From Ophiodon elongatus (taxonomy: Eukaryota > Chordata > Actinopteri > Perciformes > Hexagrammidae), in contig JACSYO010001818.1 in assembly GCA_016806645.1 (NCBI GenBank), positions 1,003,001-1,067,000 on the forward strand: 64,000 nt of DNA, given 5' to 3'. The notes beneath the pieces were generated by a model that saw only the letters and a program-made list of their open reading frames with translations, made no database searches and had not been told where the DNA came from. The translations under genes were made by a program, and so were the position numbers. Shown one piece after another: positions 12,081 through 23,977 of the stretch (positions are counted from its first letter, which is position 1; every line of letters starts with the position of its first letter).

Positions 12081-12152
12081 AAAAAGTCAAGGGATCACCA
12101 GACTCATTGGGATTCATCCTCCAGGAACCATGAATGTTTGTATGAAATCTTC
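12081..12152 (+). repeat. Fragment of a dispersed fish repeat (GTCAAGGGATCACC family)
   Basis: Contains aaaagtcaagggatcacca, gggattcatcctccaggaac and catgaatgtttgtatgaaat. I recall these as the core of an abundant fish repeat. Longer copies of the same family appear at 17581-17905 and, inverted, at 51626-51910. Confidence 0.65.
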
Positions 12153-13890
12153 ATAGCTCAGCTACCGTGGCTAAAAAATAATTAAAACCCATTAACAATG
12201 ATAAGGTAAAATGGGCTACAAACACAAGACATGCTTTTTAACGATAATGACAATGGATTGACAATCAGGAAAGGGATGAATCAAAACTGTATCAAACATC
12301 AGAGATAACTACGACTAGTATTTGTACTGATAGTTGTATTTGTGTCAGAGAACAATAAGAAAATCCTTGTGTTTGTTCCTCAAGTTTCACAGAGTCCTGA
12401 GAGAATAGTTACTAATCACCAGATCCTCCCTTGGCAATACGAATGCCCTCTTGATTGGGTCTATTAGTCAAAACATAGTGTTTTAGTCATAGATTCAAAT
12501 GTATTTGGCTCTTTGTTCAACATAAACAGAGCCACAACAAAGCAAATTGCTATATGATTTTTGCAGATGGTTGAGAAAGCCCTTCATACTCAGTACAATA
12601 ATTATCATTAAAATGTTTCAATTGAATTAAAATTGCTTGTGTGCCGGAGGTAGAATTTGACAAAATCTACCTAATCTTCTCTTGAGTAATGCTATGGTCA
12701 AACATACTCACTGGTGTTTTCAAACGTCAGTAAATTGTTGACCTGTAAAACGAGTTGCATCAGCAACGCTCACACCCAAAGGATTTGTGTTGTGTGGAGT
12801 TTATGCTAAACCCCCTTGTAAACCAATAAATAAAAACTGAACTCAATTATAATCCACATTGTTAGTTTCTCTCTTCTCAAAGGCTTCATGCAAATAATTG
12901 CATTGTAAGACAACAAGCAATTTCAGCTTTATCTGTGTGCACCCCCTTTTACGTGTTCAGCTTGCCACCTGGGTGTTTTAGGTGTGGATCAGCACAGGAA
13001 AACAAGATTTGCTGGCGTAACTCAAGCTTTGTGTGCCTGTAAGCCCATGCTTCTCGAGCATGGGAGTAAATGGCGGATTATGCATGAAGCGCCTTGCAGC
13101 AAAGCAGTCAGACAAGGTGACCCCAGAGAACAAGGCTGTGTTTGGAAGATATGGAGATCAGTGTGGTCATCCATGACTGCCAGTCTCTTATTTTACACAC
13201 CACCTTTTCCCATTTCCGGTCGAACTGCTTAATTCAAGATATGGCTGCACAGCATCCCACCGCTAAGCATTCACACATTTACAACTGTATCTCCACCATT
13301 ACTGTGTCATTTTATTCATACACAGATGGTTGTTTGCCTAATAAAGGAAAAGATTAATTGAGGATTATAATCATGGTTTATATCCCACTGAGAATGTAGC
13401 TCTAAACCAAGAAGCACCTGTCTAGAATGATTAAGTCATGTTTGAGTTCTATGAGTCAGAAACTTCTGGAAAATCATTATTGGCCAACACTCCAAAGCCC
13501 TGCTGCCGATACATTTTCTATATAGCTCAAGCTAGTGCATCCGGCATAACGAAACATCGTGCACCACTTACAACTGACTTTTGCATTTCAAATGGAACGA
13601 ATACATATTTGCATGCATTTGTTGACGAATCGATCATGTAAAGTACATCTTACATAGGTGCACACACAATACCCTGTATTATAAGTACTTAAATAACCGT
13701 ACAGTGTAAAATTAATGTATTGATGAGAATACGGTGGTAAAAATTGGTAGTTTTAATAACAAGCAAATGTTCCAGGTTCCAGCGATGATACAGCAATGTG
13801 ACCTGTAAGAAGCAGGTAAAAACAGGAACAATGATGGTGCATTTTATCAAACAACTCAAAACCATACAACAACACAAAGTAGTTCTGTCC
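12153..13890. other. Single-copy tract with one small hairpin
   Basis: A perfect 8 bp hairpin lies at 13044-13064. Block 12984-13230 is GC-richer than its surroundings but shows no convincing exon. ctgaactcaattat near 12837 follows aataaaaa and weakly resembles a LINE tail. Confidence 0.4.
13044..13064. repeat. Perfect 8 bp hairpin
   Basis: cccatgct, 5-base loop, agcatggg, inside a GC-richer single-copy block. No function can be assigned. Confidence 0.7.
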
Positions 13891-14090
13891 GACGCCTTTC
13901 CAACACGTTCTCACTCCCAACTCATTGAATATACAGCTTGGTCAGTAGCCCTACGCTTCAAACTATGAAGCTCTCGGTAGGTTTAACCACATGGTTAGCC
14001 TAAGAACAAAACTTGGGGTTTGTATTAAAATAAGTCACACTATCTTAGAGTAGGTGCGCCACACATACGCCATGAAGAACATCAACGTAA
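13891..14090. repeat. Possible dispersed fish repeat
   Basis: The blocks gttctcactcccaactcatt, agtagccctacgcttcaaac and ggtaggtttaaccacatggt resemble an interspersed repeat I recall from percomorph genomes. No second copy in this window confirms it. Confidence 0.35.
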
Positions 14091-15256
14091 TTCACTATAG
14101 TTACAATTGACATCTCCAAAGTCCACACCGACCCTTCTGAATGTAGAATTACAAGACCCAAAACAAAATTCCCTGATTCAGTAAGTGTCCATCACGTCAT
14201 GCGTCTGCTCGTGGGCTGGTCTGTATACCTCAGTTAACTATTGACAACAGTCAACTGCTGTTCAGCCGAAAATAGTTATGCTTTGGCTCCAGAGCAATAA
14301 ACTTTCAACAGTCCTCAACTTTTTTTTTTTTCTGCTTTTGTTCCGACACCTTTGAGAGATCATTTCTTTTATTTCTGTTCCCTTAAGATGCCTCCTGAAA
14401 TCATGTCAGAGTGTTCAAAGCAACTCAGGCTGACTCTGCCCTATTTCAGTGACAAGACAGGCATGGGAGCGGTATTCTACTCAAAAACAAGGATCCGCTG
14501 TGGAGATACTCTCAATACTCTCTTTTTTTTGTGGGTTGTGAGTGTGAGGGAGTGGATTCACTCACAGTGCTACAAAGCTGAGCTTCAATAAAGTTTAGGC
14601 GTCAAGAAGGAATCCCCTCACTCAAAAGAGAATCTTTGAAAGTGAGGTTCTTATCCCTCTCCATTGGTGGCTGCTTAAACTGCGATATCATTCAGTCCGA
14701 CTGCCAAACATTCCCACATGGTGAGGGATGCACAGGAGAAAAAAAAAAGCTTTGGAATCTATTTGAAAGCAAACAAAGCAGACTTAGCCTACTCTAAAGC
14801 CATTTTCTGATGTGTCATCAATGTCCTCTCTAAACCTTCACCCTGCTCAACCCCATATTAGTCTTGTCTGAAAATCACCTTATTACAGTGAAACTGACCA
14901 CAGGCCACCCGCTGACACTCTCCTCATGCGGGATAAAATTAACAACAGTCCACTCACTTCTCGTTCCAAAAGGAAGTTTTGGAGCCAAGTAATTATCGAC
15001 GGAGGTGTGAGCCAAGGGCAGCGGGCTGTCTCTGTGAAGTCTGCTCGGGCTACAAAGCATTGTGACCTCACTTTCTCTCTCTCTTTTTACACATGCATTG
15101 TATAAAAAATGGAGGCAATGTGCTCGAGTGGTTTCATAATTTAGTGAAAGAGCCAGAGCCCCTTTAGACGGCATTTTGTTTTATTTTGAAGTGACAAATG
15201 CTTTCAAGCATAGTACAGTAATTTAAGCCCCAAAATGTGAACTCAAACTATACAAA
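14091..15256. other. Single-copy tract, nothing recognised
   Basis: A T run lies at about 14320-14332. A 99-codon minus-strand frame (14875-15174) overlaps another frame of similar length and shows no domain. Confidence 0.5.
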
Positions 15257-15270
15257 TATATATATATATA
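15257..15270. repeat. Short (TA)n run
   Basis: Seven TA units in AT-rich sequence. Confidence 0.8.
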
Positions 15271-15439
15271 CAATATTTGCTTTAAATTAAAATGTATTTA
15301 TATATGTATTAGTTATACTTTTTGTTAAAACAATTTGACAACTTCCACCGCTGACACATCACCTTATACTGTAAAGTTTTATATGGGAATGTATAATCAA
15401 AAAATTACCTTTTTTACAAAGCTAGCAGACACGAGGGCA

Positions 15440-15725
15440 ACATCTGAGGTCCCTCTCAGTAATATGTATTTCCACCCAAGCAGAAACCTCCGGGTCTGAA
15501 AAGCGAAGCCAATGCAGAAGGGCCTTAAACTTGCATTCTTTCTCATGGCCAGCAGTGGGCAAATCCTCAGGTTGCAAAAATAAGTCAGATTGTATAGAAG
15601 TGTATAATAAAATGACCCTACTTCTCACTTGCTTTATTACCTCAGTAAACATTGTAAACATGAGTTTATAATCTCAATCGCTAGTTGCAAGTGCTCTTCA
15701 ATACAGCATGATGTTCCTCACTGTG
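15440..15725 (+). repeat. Dispersed fish repeat (CTTGCATTCTTTCTCATGGCCAGCAG family)
   Basis: Contains aaacttgcattctttctcat, ggccagcagtgggcaaatcc and atgaccctacttctcacttg, then tattacctcagtaaacattg and gcatgatgttcctcactgtg. I recall this block order from a common percomorph interspersed repeat. The copy is diverged and non-coding. It may belong to the same composite family as 61219-61745, which carries the neighbouring blocks of the consensus I recall. Confidence 0.65.
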
Positions 15726-15995
15726 TCACTATGAGTGAGCCTTTTCCCATTACCCATTTGATTGGTTATTCAATATTACTATGTTTCATTACAATACTAA
15801 TTTTAGATGTCGCTGTCTGTGACTGTAATTACAATGTCCACCATGTAGTTACAGGTCACACACTGGAAGCAATTATGTTATATTGTTAAGCAAACAATGC
15901 AGTAAGAAAGTCTGAAATAAAGGATGCTGCTTAATTTATTTTATTTTATGGAGGAGTAAGTAAATATCTGCTCATTCATAAAGACTAACTGATGG

Positions 15996-16019
15996 TTATC
16001 CAGCAAATTGTTGGCAGTC
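15996..16019 (+). repeat. 24 bp match to 10975-10998
   Basis: The pattern ttatcc, two variable bases, then caaattgttggcagtc is shared at 22 of 24 positions. Flanking bases do not align. Confidence 0.7.
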
Positions 16020-16056
16020 TGTTCAAAAGTGTTTATCGGATTTGAAACGATCCGGA

Positions 16057-16082
16057 TAAAATAATAAAATAATAAAATAATT
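16057..16082. repeat. (AATAAAAT)n low-complexity tandem
   Basis: Three units of ataataaa-type sequence. Confidence 0.85.
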
Positions 16083-16170
16083 TATGACGTGACAAATATG
16101 TCATTAAAAGTTAAAACATTTCTTTAAGTTTTACTTCTCTTTGCATACAAGTCAAAAAATGACACAGGTG

Positions 16171-16300
16171 TTTAAAGGAATAGTTGGACATTTTGGGATA
16201 CACACTTATTTTCTTAGTTAGAGATGGTAACAATGTGGCCACCAAACAATTTGCAGCAGAAAAAAGGGAAACAGGACTGGCTCAATCCTTCCTTTAGTAT
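16171..16300 (+). repeat. Degraded dispersed fish repeat (TTTAAAGGAATAGTT family)
   Basis: Begins tttaaaggaatagttggaca, then ttttgggatacacactta, and ends with aaagggaaacaggactggct (about 16264). The consensus I recall reads AAAGGAATAGTTCGACATTTTGGGAAATA followed by a GGAAACAG...CTGGCTC block. The middle of the element is missing or mutated. Confidence 0.65.
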
Positions 16301-17580
16301 CAACATCATATTATGATATGTTTTCGTTATCCTTACAAAAAAAGCCATAGTGGATATCAAAATCTTCAAGATTTATTTAAGAGAGATGACAAATATAGTA
16401 AATATTGAGCTATAATTTGTTTTCGGTTGACAGAAATTAATAATTTACACTTTAATATGAAACACATGATGATAACTATTTTAATTTGGTTAAATAGCTG
16501 TTAAACCAATGAAATTTTCCGATTCAAGTGATGGCATACCTCCAGTTATAGCTCCAGGGAGCTTACTGCCAAAACGGAGGAACATCCTATCAATTTGGTT
16601 TCTCAACACTCAATATTTACAACAAACACCGTGAAGACTACCTCAACAACCAAATAAAGAACATTATATGGCTTGAGATCACCCAGCTGGGGAAAAATAA
16701 AGAAGGTCATGCAGCTGTTATGCACCTGTTAACACATGCAGTTTTTTCGTATTCCTGCATCAATCGCCACCTTTTAGAGGTTCTCCTCATGAACTGCTTC
16801 GTGTGTGAGTAAATGGCAACCTGTGAAATGATACAAGTTCCACATTTGCTCTCTCACCTGTGAACTAATCACTTGACAGTGTATACTATTTGTTGTGTTG
16901 TGATAAAGCTATTGATCGTTTAATAAACAGTGTTCTAGCTGCTGACACTTCAGGCATTTAATACTCACTTCTAAAAATGTGCCATCTAGATGCCAACCCA
17001 ACTTGCACCAGAGTTCTATTGCAGTTTTCAAATTACATCATTTCTATTACAGATTGAAAAGTGCTTGAGATTTGGACCCTTTTTTATTTTTCAGATTACC
17101 ACAAAGCATCACAAGGTCATTTACCTGCAAAATACTTTGAATTACTGCCTACATTGACCATAACGCTCTCTGTGTTATTTCCCCTGAAACTGCAAGGCAC
17201 TAAAGAGATGCCATTGCAAGAGACAGCATGCAGGGGCGTGAACGATGTATAAGATGATTCACCAGTTATCACTGACAGAGAGATTTAATTATCCGAATAT
17301 ATAGGCGTTCAGAGTATGTCAATCAACGTTCAATGTCAGCATCACATCTTTTCATTTCAAATATGACAGAGAAAGGGATCCATGTGTGTAAAAAAGGCCT
17401 TCATTTCAGTTTTTTTCTGTCAAATTTGTATTTAAGAGACACTGTTGTTTAAGAAGACCTTCTCCAAGTGTTCAGATATAGATTGAATGAGGGTGAGGTT
17501 GCATATCAATATGAACTAGCATTACAACATATAGAAGGCAAGATGAGGGCAGCTGGAGACCCTCGTTGCATGTCACAGGA
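16301..17580. other. Single-copy tract, nothing recognised
   Basis: AT-rich, with no motif cluster, hairpin or plausible exon. Confidence 0.5.
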
Positions 17581-17905
17581 CAAAATGAAATGTTGACTTG
17601 ATGACAGGACGAGATGAAATATCTTGGCAATCCATCCAACTGTTGCTCAGATATTTCACTCAAAACCCCAAATGTCAACCTCATGGTTGCACTAAAGGAA
17701 AAGTCATGGGGACTTATCAATATCTGGGAAAAGTTTCACAGCAATCCATTCAATAGTTGTTCAGCTTTTCACCTTAAATGTCAACCCCATGATGCAGGCG
17801 AAGCCAGGGAGTCCAAATAGGCAAACTCGGCCATCGCATGAAAATCCAACAATAGTTGTTGAGATATTTCTTTGGACCACAGTAATGGAACGACCGGCCC
17901 AACGT
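17581..17905 (+). repeat. Dispersed fish repeat, two internal units (GTCAAGGGATCACC family)
   Basis: It contains two degenerate units. Each has a ggcaatccatcc / agcaatccattc block, an agttgtt / tgttgct block and an aatgtcaacc block. Examples are ggcaatccatccaactgttg (17625), aaatgtcaacctcatggttg (17670) and tgtcaaccccatgatgc (17779). It ends caatagttgttgagatattt then ggaccacagtaatgg. This matches the consensus I recall and the copies at 12081 and 51626. Confidence 0.75.
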
Positions 17906-20900
17906 CCCATCAACAAACATATATTGCCATATATCACTATTATATGTTATTAAGCCATTGTCAAAGAGAAGTGACAGATTTTTGGTTGTTTATTTTTTTT
18001 TTTTATTTGAACATTAGTTCAAATCAATTGTATACAAATTGAAAGCTTCTGTCCTCTTGTGAAAACATACATCAGTCAACTATTGGATACTCCAGAACGA
18101 GGCGTATCTCTTATATCACCGGGCAACTTTACTGGACCAAGAGCCTTTCCATAAAGGAAATGGCAGTATCAACCCCTAAAGCTCTATACAATACTTTCCC
18201 TTCAATCCCCATTCTGGCAAGACAGGAGAAAAGAAAAGCTAATTTAAGCTCTATCATCGACCTCGCTTGACTTACCAGAGATCTTTATTGCAAACAATAA
18301 ATGATTCAAATTAAAGTTGTAAGCACGCCTCATTTCATTGCGATGCCAACATGCAGTGATGTAGCTAATGAGATTTTGGTAGACAGCCAAATTCTCCCGG
18401 AGGTGTAATAGCTGGGACTTCAACAGTTTCGGTGCAGCCAGGATATTGGCTCGCCCTGAGTTCCGTACCCTGATGAGCTTCGGTTTCTTCAGAGGAAATG
18501 CAGCACCTTCATGATTTCCACTCCTCTGTTTTGCACGTCGCGAAAGTGCAGCACTTGTCACTCGTGTTGTGTGCCGCACGGACAGATATTACTATTTTGT
18601 GTCTGAATGACAATAAAACAGGAGCGTTTTGGGGATTTAAGTGGTGTTTCATCTCCTCTAATAGTTGAGAGGATGTTAGATATAACTCTCACATCGTGTA
18701 CATGCCACACATGAATATATGGGATACTTTTAGAATATGTTCAAAATGAAGACGGATACATTTCACACCCCATGGGAAGTTACTTCATAGATACTTCTTA
18801 AAAGTAAATTTGCTTCTTTTAAACCATTTTTATTTTCCTCTATTCAATGTCTAATTAGTCACTTAATAATTGTCATTCAAAAGAAGTTTTTAGATTATTT
18901 TACACTTTCATGATGAACTCCCATGGCTGTTCAGGAGTATTACAAAGAAGTGCATCACATGACTGGATAAAAACACATCGGATACCTGACAGCTGCTAGC
19001 TGTCAAATCCATCATGACTGTGCAATTATAGCAGCGACACAACAATTGATGTAGAATTAGGTCAGAAAAAGGAGGAGGTGTTGATCACTTTGTTCAAAAG
19101 CCCCAAATTCTATAAAATCGGTCTCTTCTTTTCCTTCTAGCGAGGAAACTCGCTACTACATATTGTATAACTCAGAGATTACACAATAATTGTCAAATGT
19201 TTCTATTACAATTTAGGTCTCTCGCTTCCTGAACCCTCGGATGTGTGAAATGTCTAATTGAGCAGTGAAACTCCCTATAGGGCTTTTCTTTGCGAAAGGA
19301 ACAAAATTAAAATTCGCCTCACTGAGGACAATAATTATTCACCGAGGGGTTCTCTCCGAATGCCAGGCCACGCACGTTTGGTGTGAATTCAAGTTGATTC
19401 GCATGAAACACCCGAACGAAGCCAGTATGCTGTGTTTATATGAATATGCCCGAGAACATTTGTGAGATATATGCAGAAGGGAAACTTACTTTAAGCGAGA
19501 AAACAGACTTTACTCAACCTAGCGCCTTGTTTCAATACATTTAAGCACATTCAAATAATGTGCAGGGGGTGGACGTGATAGCAAGTACATGTGAATCTAT
19601 TTGATTGCATTATATTGCACGCTGTTCATGGTTTTTGTCTATGCTCTGTAGGTGGACATGGCTGCTGATCCTGAGACCCGCATACCTCCCACAGAGCACC
19701 TCAGGCTTTTTTTTAGATCAACAAAACATATCTGGTTCGGGTTAGCTAATTCCTGTGACTTGAGCATTGGAAACTGGTCCAAGAATGAAACAATACGCAT
19801 AGAAAATGCAGCCGCTTGAGTCACAGCAGAGAGTGAGTCCCAAAGACCTCTTCATCTACATGCCACAAAGCTTAATTGTCATTCAGACATAATGGCCTGT
19901 AGTGGAGCATATGGGCCCAGAAGAATAGTGTGCAGAAGGTGCCAACACATGGCCACTTCATGAGCCTAACAAATGTGAAATGTGAATAACAGTAAAACTG
20001 ACAGCTTTTGTTTAAAGAAGGCGCCTGAAGTTTGTGCATCCGCTTGTTCAAACATAAACGTTGCGTACACTCATCTTACATTTTATATATCAGGACGACA
20101 CAAGACTTAATGAAGCATACGCTTGGGTATTTGGAAAAGAAAAAAAAAGAAATCATGAAACCCTGTATCGACAATAGAAAACACTTTTTTAGCTCATTGT
20201 TATTGTCAGCTCCTTTCAGTTGTTGGAGAGACTGAGCTGTAACAAGATGGTCACAAGTTCAAGGCTCAGGCTTCAGGTTTCTGGCAACTGACAACAAACT
20301 GTCAACATAATCCTTATAAATACGTGCTGTGAAAGTCTGAATTAAAGCATCAGTGCAGTGCACTTTCTAATTTACAATGAAGGGATAAAAGAAAATCTAA
20401 ACAAAACGTTTTTTGGATCTTACAGTTTGGACATTTCATGGGAAAGAGAACACAAACAACTGTAAAATATAAGCTTGCATGCAACGGACATTACTAGGCA
20501 GTAATTTAGCAACATTGTTTGATGTGTTTTTAGTTGCAGTGGATAGCATAATGCAGGATTTAGTGTCTGGGGTCGTGTACACACAACTAATGAGATCCTA
20601 CCTGCATTGCCTTAGGGTCTGCAACTCCATGAACCTCCCCCTGAATTATGCGTGAACACACATACACACTATTAAACCACACGTGAATAGGCACACCATT
20701 AAACCAATACGTTGGTCATCACAATTCATTTTTTTAATTGGAGCTGCAGCATGTTGCAGGAGGAATCCAGGAGGTTCAGCAGCAGATTCAAATTAACTCC
20801 ATAAATCGTTTTTATCTTGGAATTAATCTCAAAATGCTCATTACCTAGTGAGGTCGTCCCACAAAGCAAGTCAGATTATCAGTACATATATCAGTATACA

Positions 20901-20910
20901 TTTACACACG

Positions 20911-20913
<3 letters not shown>
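17906..20913. other. Long single-copy tract
   Basis: T run at about 17994-18005. A 111-codon minus-strand frame (18244-18579) ends beside gaatgacaataaaacagg (18606), which weakly resembles a LINE tail. Block 19265-19465 has an unusually balanced composition and includes acaataattattcaccgagg, so it could be a conserved non-coding element. Nothing firmer is visible. Confidence 0.4.

Positions 20914-20968
<55 letters not shown>
20914..20968. repeat. (TA)n microsatellite, about 55 bp
   Basis: A perfect TA run, the longest TA tract in the window. Confidence 0.95.
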
Positions 20969-20974
<6 letters not shown>

Positions 20975-21054
20975 CAATAGAGCATGATACAGTTGGTATC
21001 ATGCTGCATGTATAAAAAAAATAGCATTCTCCTTTCCTTCATTTGATAATTACT

Positions 21055-21435
21055 TTTATTTAAAGTTACGATGAGGAGTTTTTAACTGGTTATGAAACAG
21101 TCTCAATTTAATACGTATGCCTCTACATGACCTACATAAGAAAAGAGAGTTTCTGTAGCTATTCTTCATGCTTGTCATCGGTGCCACAGAGTCGGATTCA
21201 TTCAAAATCAAGCTGGTTCATTAGAACCCCTTCAGCTCAGACTCCAGCGGGGCCTCTGGCAGCGACCAGACCCAGACCGGGCTTCGCTGCCGCCTTCGAC
21301 CTGAAGTTGGAAATACATCCAAAGGTGGAAAACTCTGCGCCGACCTTCGCTGGGACCCACCACAGACACCACGCCGCTGGGACCCAGGCTGTATTTGTGG
21401 GCCCTTTGGAGGGAAAGGGGATTGTATCTCAGTAA
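21055..21435 (+). repeat. Dispersed repeat with GC-rich body
   Basis: The 5' part (aactggttatgaaacagtct, 21083) matches 53235-53310 (aactggatatgaaagagtct) with the same order of following blocks: caatttaata, gcctctacatgacctac. The body (about 21180-21420) is strikingly GC-rich against AT flanks and has an open frame of about 102 codons (21127-21435). I regard the frame as repeat-derived, because the block order resembles a percomorph repeat I recall. It is not supported as a gene. Confidence 0.6.
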
Positions 21436-21515
21436 AGACATTTTAAAGACATTTTAACATTTTAACATTTAACATTTAACATTTAACATTTTAAAAGACA
21501 TTTTCAAGACATTTT
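21436..21515. repeat. Imperfect (GACATTTTAA / CATTTAA)n tandem
   Basis: About eight short units such as aagacatttt and aacatttaac directly follow the GC-rich repeat body. It may be the repeat's own tail expanded by slippage. Confidence 0.85.
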
Positions 21516-22387
21516 ACTCAGTCACTTGAGTGATTAAAAGGTTATGGAGGTAAACTGGTAGAAAAATATTTGGCAGAAGTGTTGACAGTGTGAACATCAT
21601 CGGGCACTAACTCTGAAAAAATAAATGTTATTTGAGGACACATTTGAATGATACTTCAAATGCATCATGTAGACAGAAAAGTGTTTGGGGCATTAATTAC
21701 GTTTCTTGTTGAAGCTTGCTTTCACGATAAACTATCCTACGACAAATTCGATTGAGGTTAGACCAGTGCAGACCATGACTTCGTGTGTCCCCCACTTACC
21801 AGACCTGGTAATCCTTTATTTCAAAAGACACACCCGAGAGATCTTTAATAATGAAGGACCACTCACTATTTCAAAGAAGCATGTCACGGTTAATTTCTCT
21901 GAGAAACGTCTGTCAGTAAGGCGGCACTGTGTCAAAGACCTACATTTTTTATGAACTTTCATTAATTTGATTGAATAATTCAGCAACCACTTTGATGAGA
22001 GCGACATCATTCGTGTTGCTCGTCAGTTTTCACACTTTGTCTAAACAAGATTACCCAAGTGCATTATGCAACCCGTGTGCACGTGACTCGTTGGCTCTTT
22101 CATGAAGTCTCCTTTGTCCTATTTCTGTTCTTATATTTTTTTACAAGTTGTACAAAGGCCAATATTTAATATGTCCATGAAGTTCAGACATATCTTCAGA
22201 TGATTATGAAGAGGATTGCACCAAAGAGTGTGTCACAGTATTTCTATGACGCCTATGAATGCAGCAACTTTCTCAGACTAGCCGAGTCATCTTTGGAAAG
22301 CCACATTCACGCTCCCACAGAGCCTCTTAATTGGCTCATATAGACATAATTTGCATTATTTTATACAGGTTTTCTTTAAAAAATAAA
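21516..22387. other. Single-copy tract, nothing recognised
   Basis: Two overlapping short frames on opposite strands near 21706-22010 show no protein-like features. Confidence 0.5.
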
Positions 22388-22443
22388 CTATATATATATA
22401 TATATATATACACACAATATGTGTGTGTGTGTGTGTGTGTGTG
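22388..22443. repeat. Compound microsatellite (TA)n(CA)n(GT)n
   Basis: A TA run (22388-22410), a short CA piece, then (GT)n (22420-22442). The CA and GT parts are mutually complementary and could fold. Confidence 0.95.
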
Positions 22444-23641
22444 GTGATTTTAGGGGACATAAATATAGTATTATACATTACTTTCTCCCATATAGCGTAC
22501 CATACTGAAGACCATCAGCTTGGTACACCCGACCTTTGCCCTCCTGGTTCAGTGTGACGGTGATATGTACTGCCCTGGTATAACCAGCAAACTCCGGGAA
22601 AAACAGAATCCAGACTTCATTCAAAGTTTCCACCTTTTGGGTCACATTGGCCGACTGTGTACAGTGCTGTACATCGCATTGTAATAATTGAGAACATACC
22701 CTGCCCAGTCCAATAAACAAACCAAAGGAGCCTCCTCCGTGGGTGTGTGTGAAAAAAGTTTTCCCTCAAACTCTCGGCCAATCCAATTGCTAACCTCGCG
22801 CTCCAAACAGACCACATATTCAGCGGCCTCTAACTCGATTTTCTCCAGACCTCTTGGAATGAGCCGGTGTTGTGGCGATGTCAGTTTACTGCCGGTGTGA
22901 TAGATGGCCGAGCTTCTGATTGAACTGATTCAAAAGTGTGTTTTTGAAGGGGACAAATGCTTGTGCTTCCCCCACGGGAGTAAGTTAAACTGCTTTTCTA
23001 ACACTTTTTTTTTTTTTTTTACAAAGTTTAATGGAATAAACGCAAAATACCTTTTGCTATATTCGTGGGTTTATTTGTTGACAATTTTACTTAAATCCCT
23101 TCAAAGGCTACACAATCACCTCCACTTAAGCTGTGTAGGCTAATCAAGAATCCCTAAGTGCTTAATGAAAGAGAAATGGGAGACTGAAAAATGAAATGCA
23201 CTTTTAATTATTTAGGAAACTGCTGAATGGAGCTAAAGCACCGTTCTGATCATCAGGCAGGGTGATGCACAGCATACGCACTGCAGTCAGTCATGAGCCG
23301 ACCCCTCTCCAAGCTGTCTGCTTAACGAACTGCGTGGTCCCTGGAAAGTTGCAGGGAAATGCTTCAGTTTTAATGGATCTTTAACTCACAGCCACAGCCT
23401 TGCTCATAACCGCCCATCCCTCAATGCTTTCAACATTACACCTTGGCAGAGAATCAACTTGTTTTGGATGGCAATGGCAGATGTGGCGTAGAAGAATCAC
23501 AATTAGGCGTTAGTTAATGAAGGAACCTCAAAAGAGAGAGTAAAAATGCAACCCATTTTATTTTTAGGACTGATTTGAGGACTTTGGGATGATTACTGTT
23601 TTGGGCCAGCAGACGATTAGAGAAGTTTTTTGTTAAACTTC
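22444..23641. other. Single-copy tract, nothing recognised
   Basis: A T run lies at about 23006-23020. The GC-richer block 22690-22900 has several short overlapping frames but no clear splice-bounded exon. Confidence 0.45.
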
Positions 23642-23977
23642 TCGTGTGTAGGATTTGGCGGCATCTAGCGGCGAGGTTGCAGATTGCAACCAACTGGAAC
23701 TTCTCCCGTGTGCCAAGTGTGTAGAACTACGGTGGCCGATATGTAAATGTCAATGGCCCCATCTAGAGCCACTGTTTGATTTGTCCCTTCTGGGCTACTG
23801 TAGGAACATGGCGGCCGGCTCGGTGAAGAAGACCCACTCAGTATGTAAACGGCTCATACTATGGATGTAAAAAAAACAAAACAAAAGATTGTGGTGATTA
23901 AACACAAACGAAAAAAGATGTTGTTGATAAAATATCCATTTGCAGATCCCCCTAAATTTTACACACTGTTCCTTTAA
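23642..23977 (+). mobile_element. Fish MITE with GTGTAGGATTTGGCGG end, copy 1
   Basis: The left end has tgtgtaggatttggcggcat and the right end has ctaaattttacacactgttc, which form a partial terminal inverted repeat. The core agccactgtttgatttgtcc, then gggctactgtaggaacatgg (23769-23811), matches the inverse of 25940-25992. An abundant percomorph non-autonomous DNA element with these ends is recalled. Short open frames inside it, including one starting in atggcggcc..., are repeat-derived. Confidence 0.8.

Noticed and set aside
18244..18626. 111-codon minus-strand frame next to an AATAAA-containing word
   Set aside because: No reverse-transcriptase or other LINE motif; the tail-like word is too short to define an element.
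20226..20300. tRNA-like word (tcacaagttcaaggct) suggesting a SINE or tRNA
   Set aside because: Only a partial B-box-like match, with no A box at proper spacing and no cloverleaf.
21127..21435. 102-codon GC-rich frame
   Set aside because: Lies within a dispersed repeat whose 5' part recurs at 53195; protein-like look probably reflects GC content only.
23655..23870. 71-codon plus-strand frame with a cysteine-rich look
   Set aside because: Lies entirely inside the MITE copy at 23642-23977.
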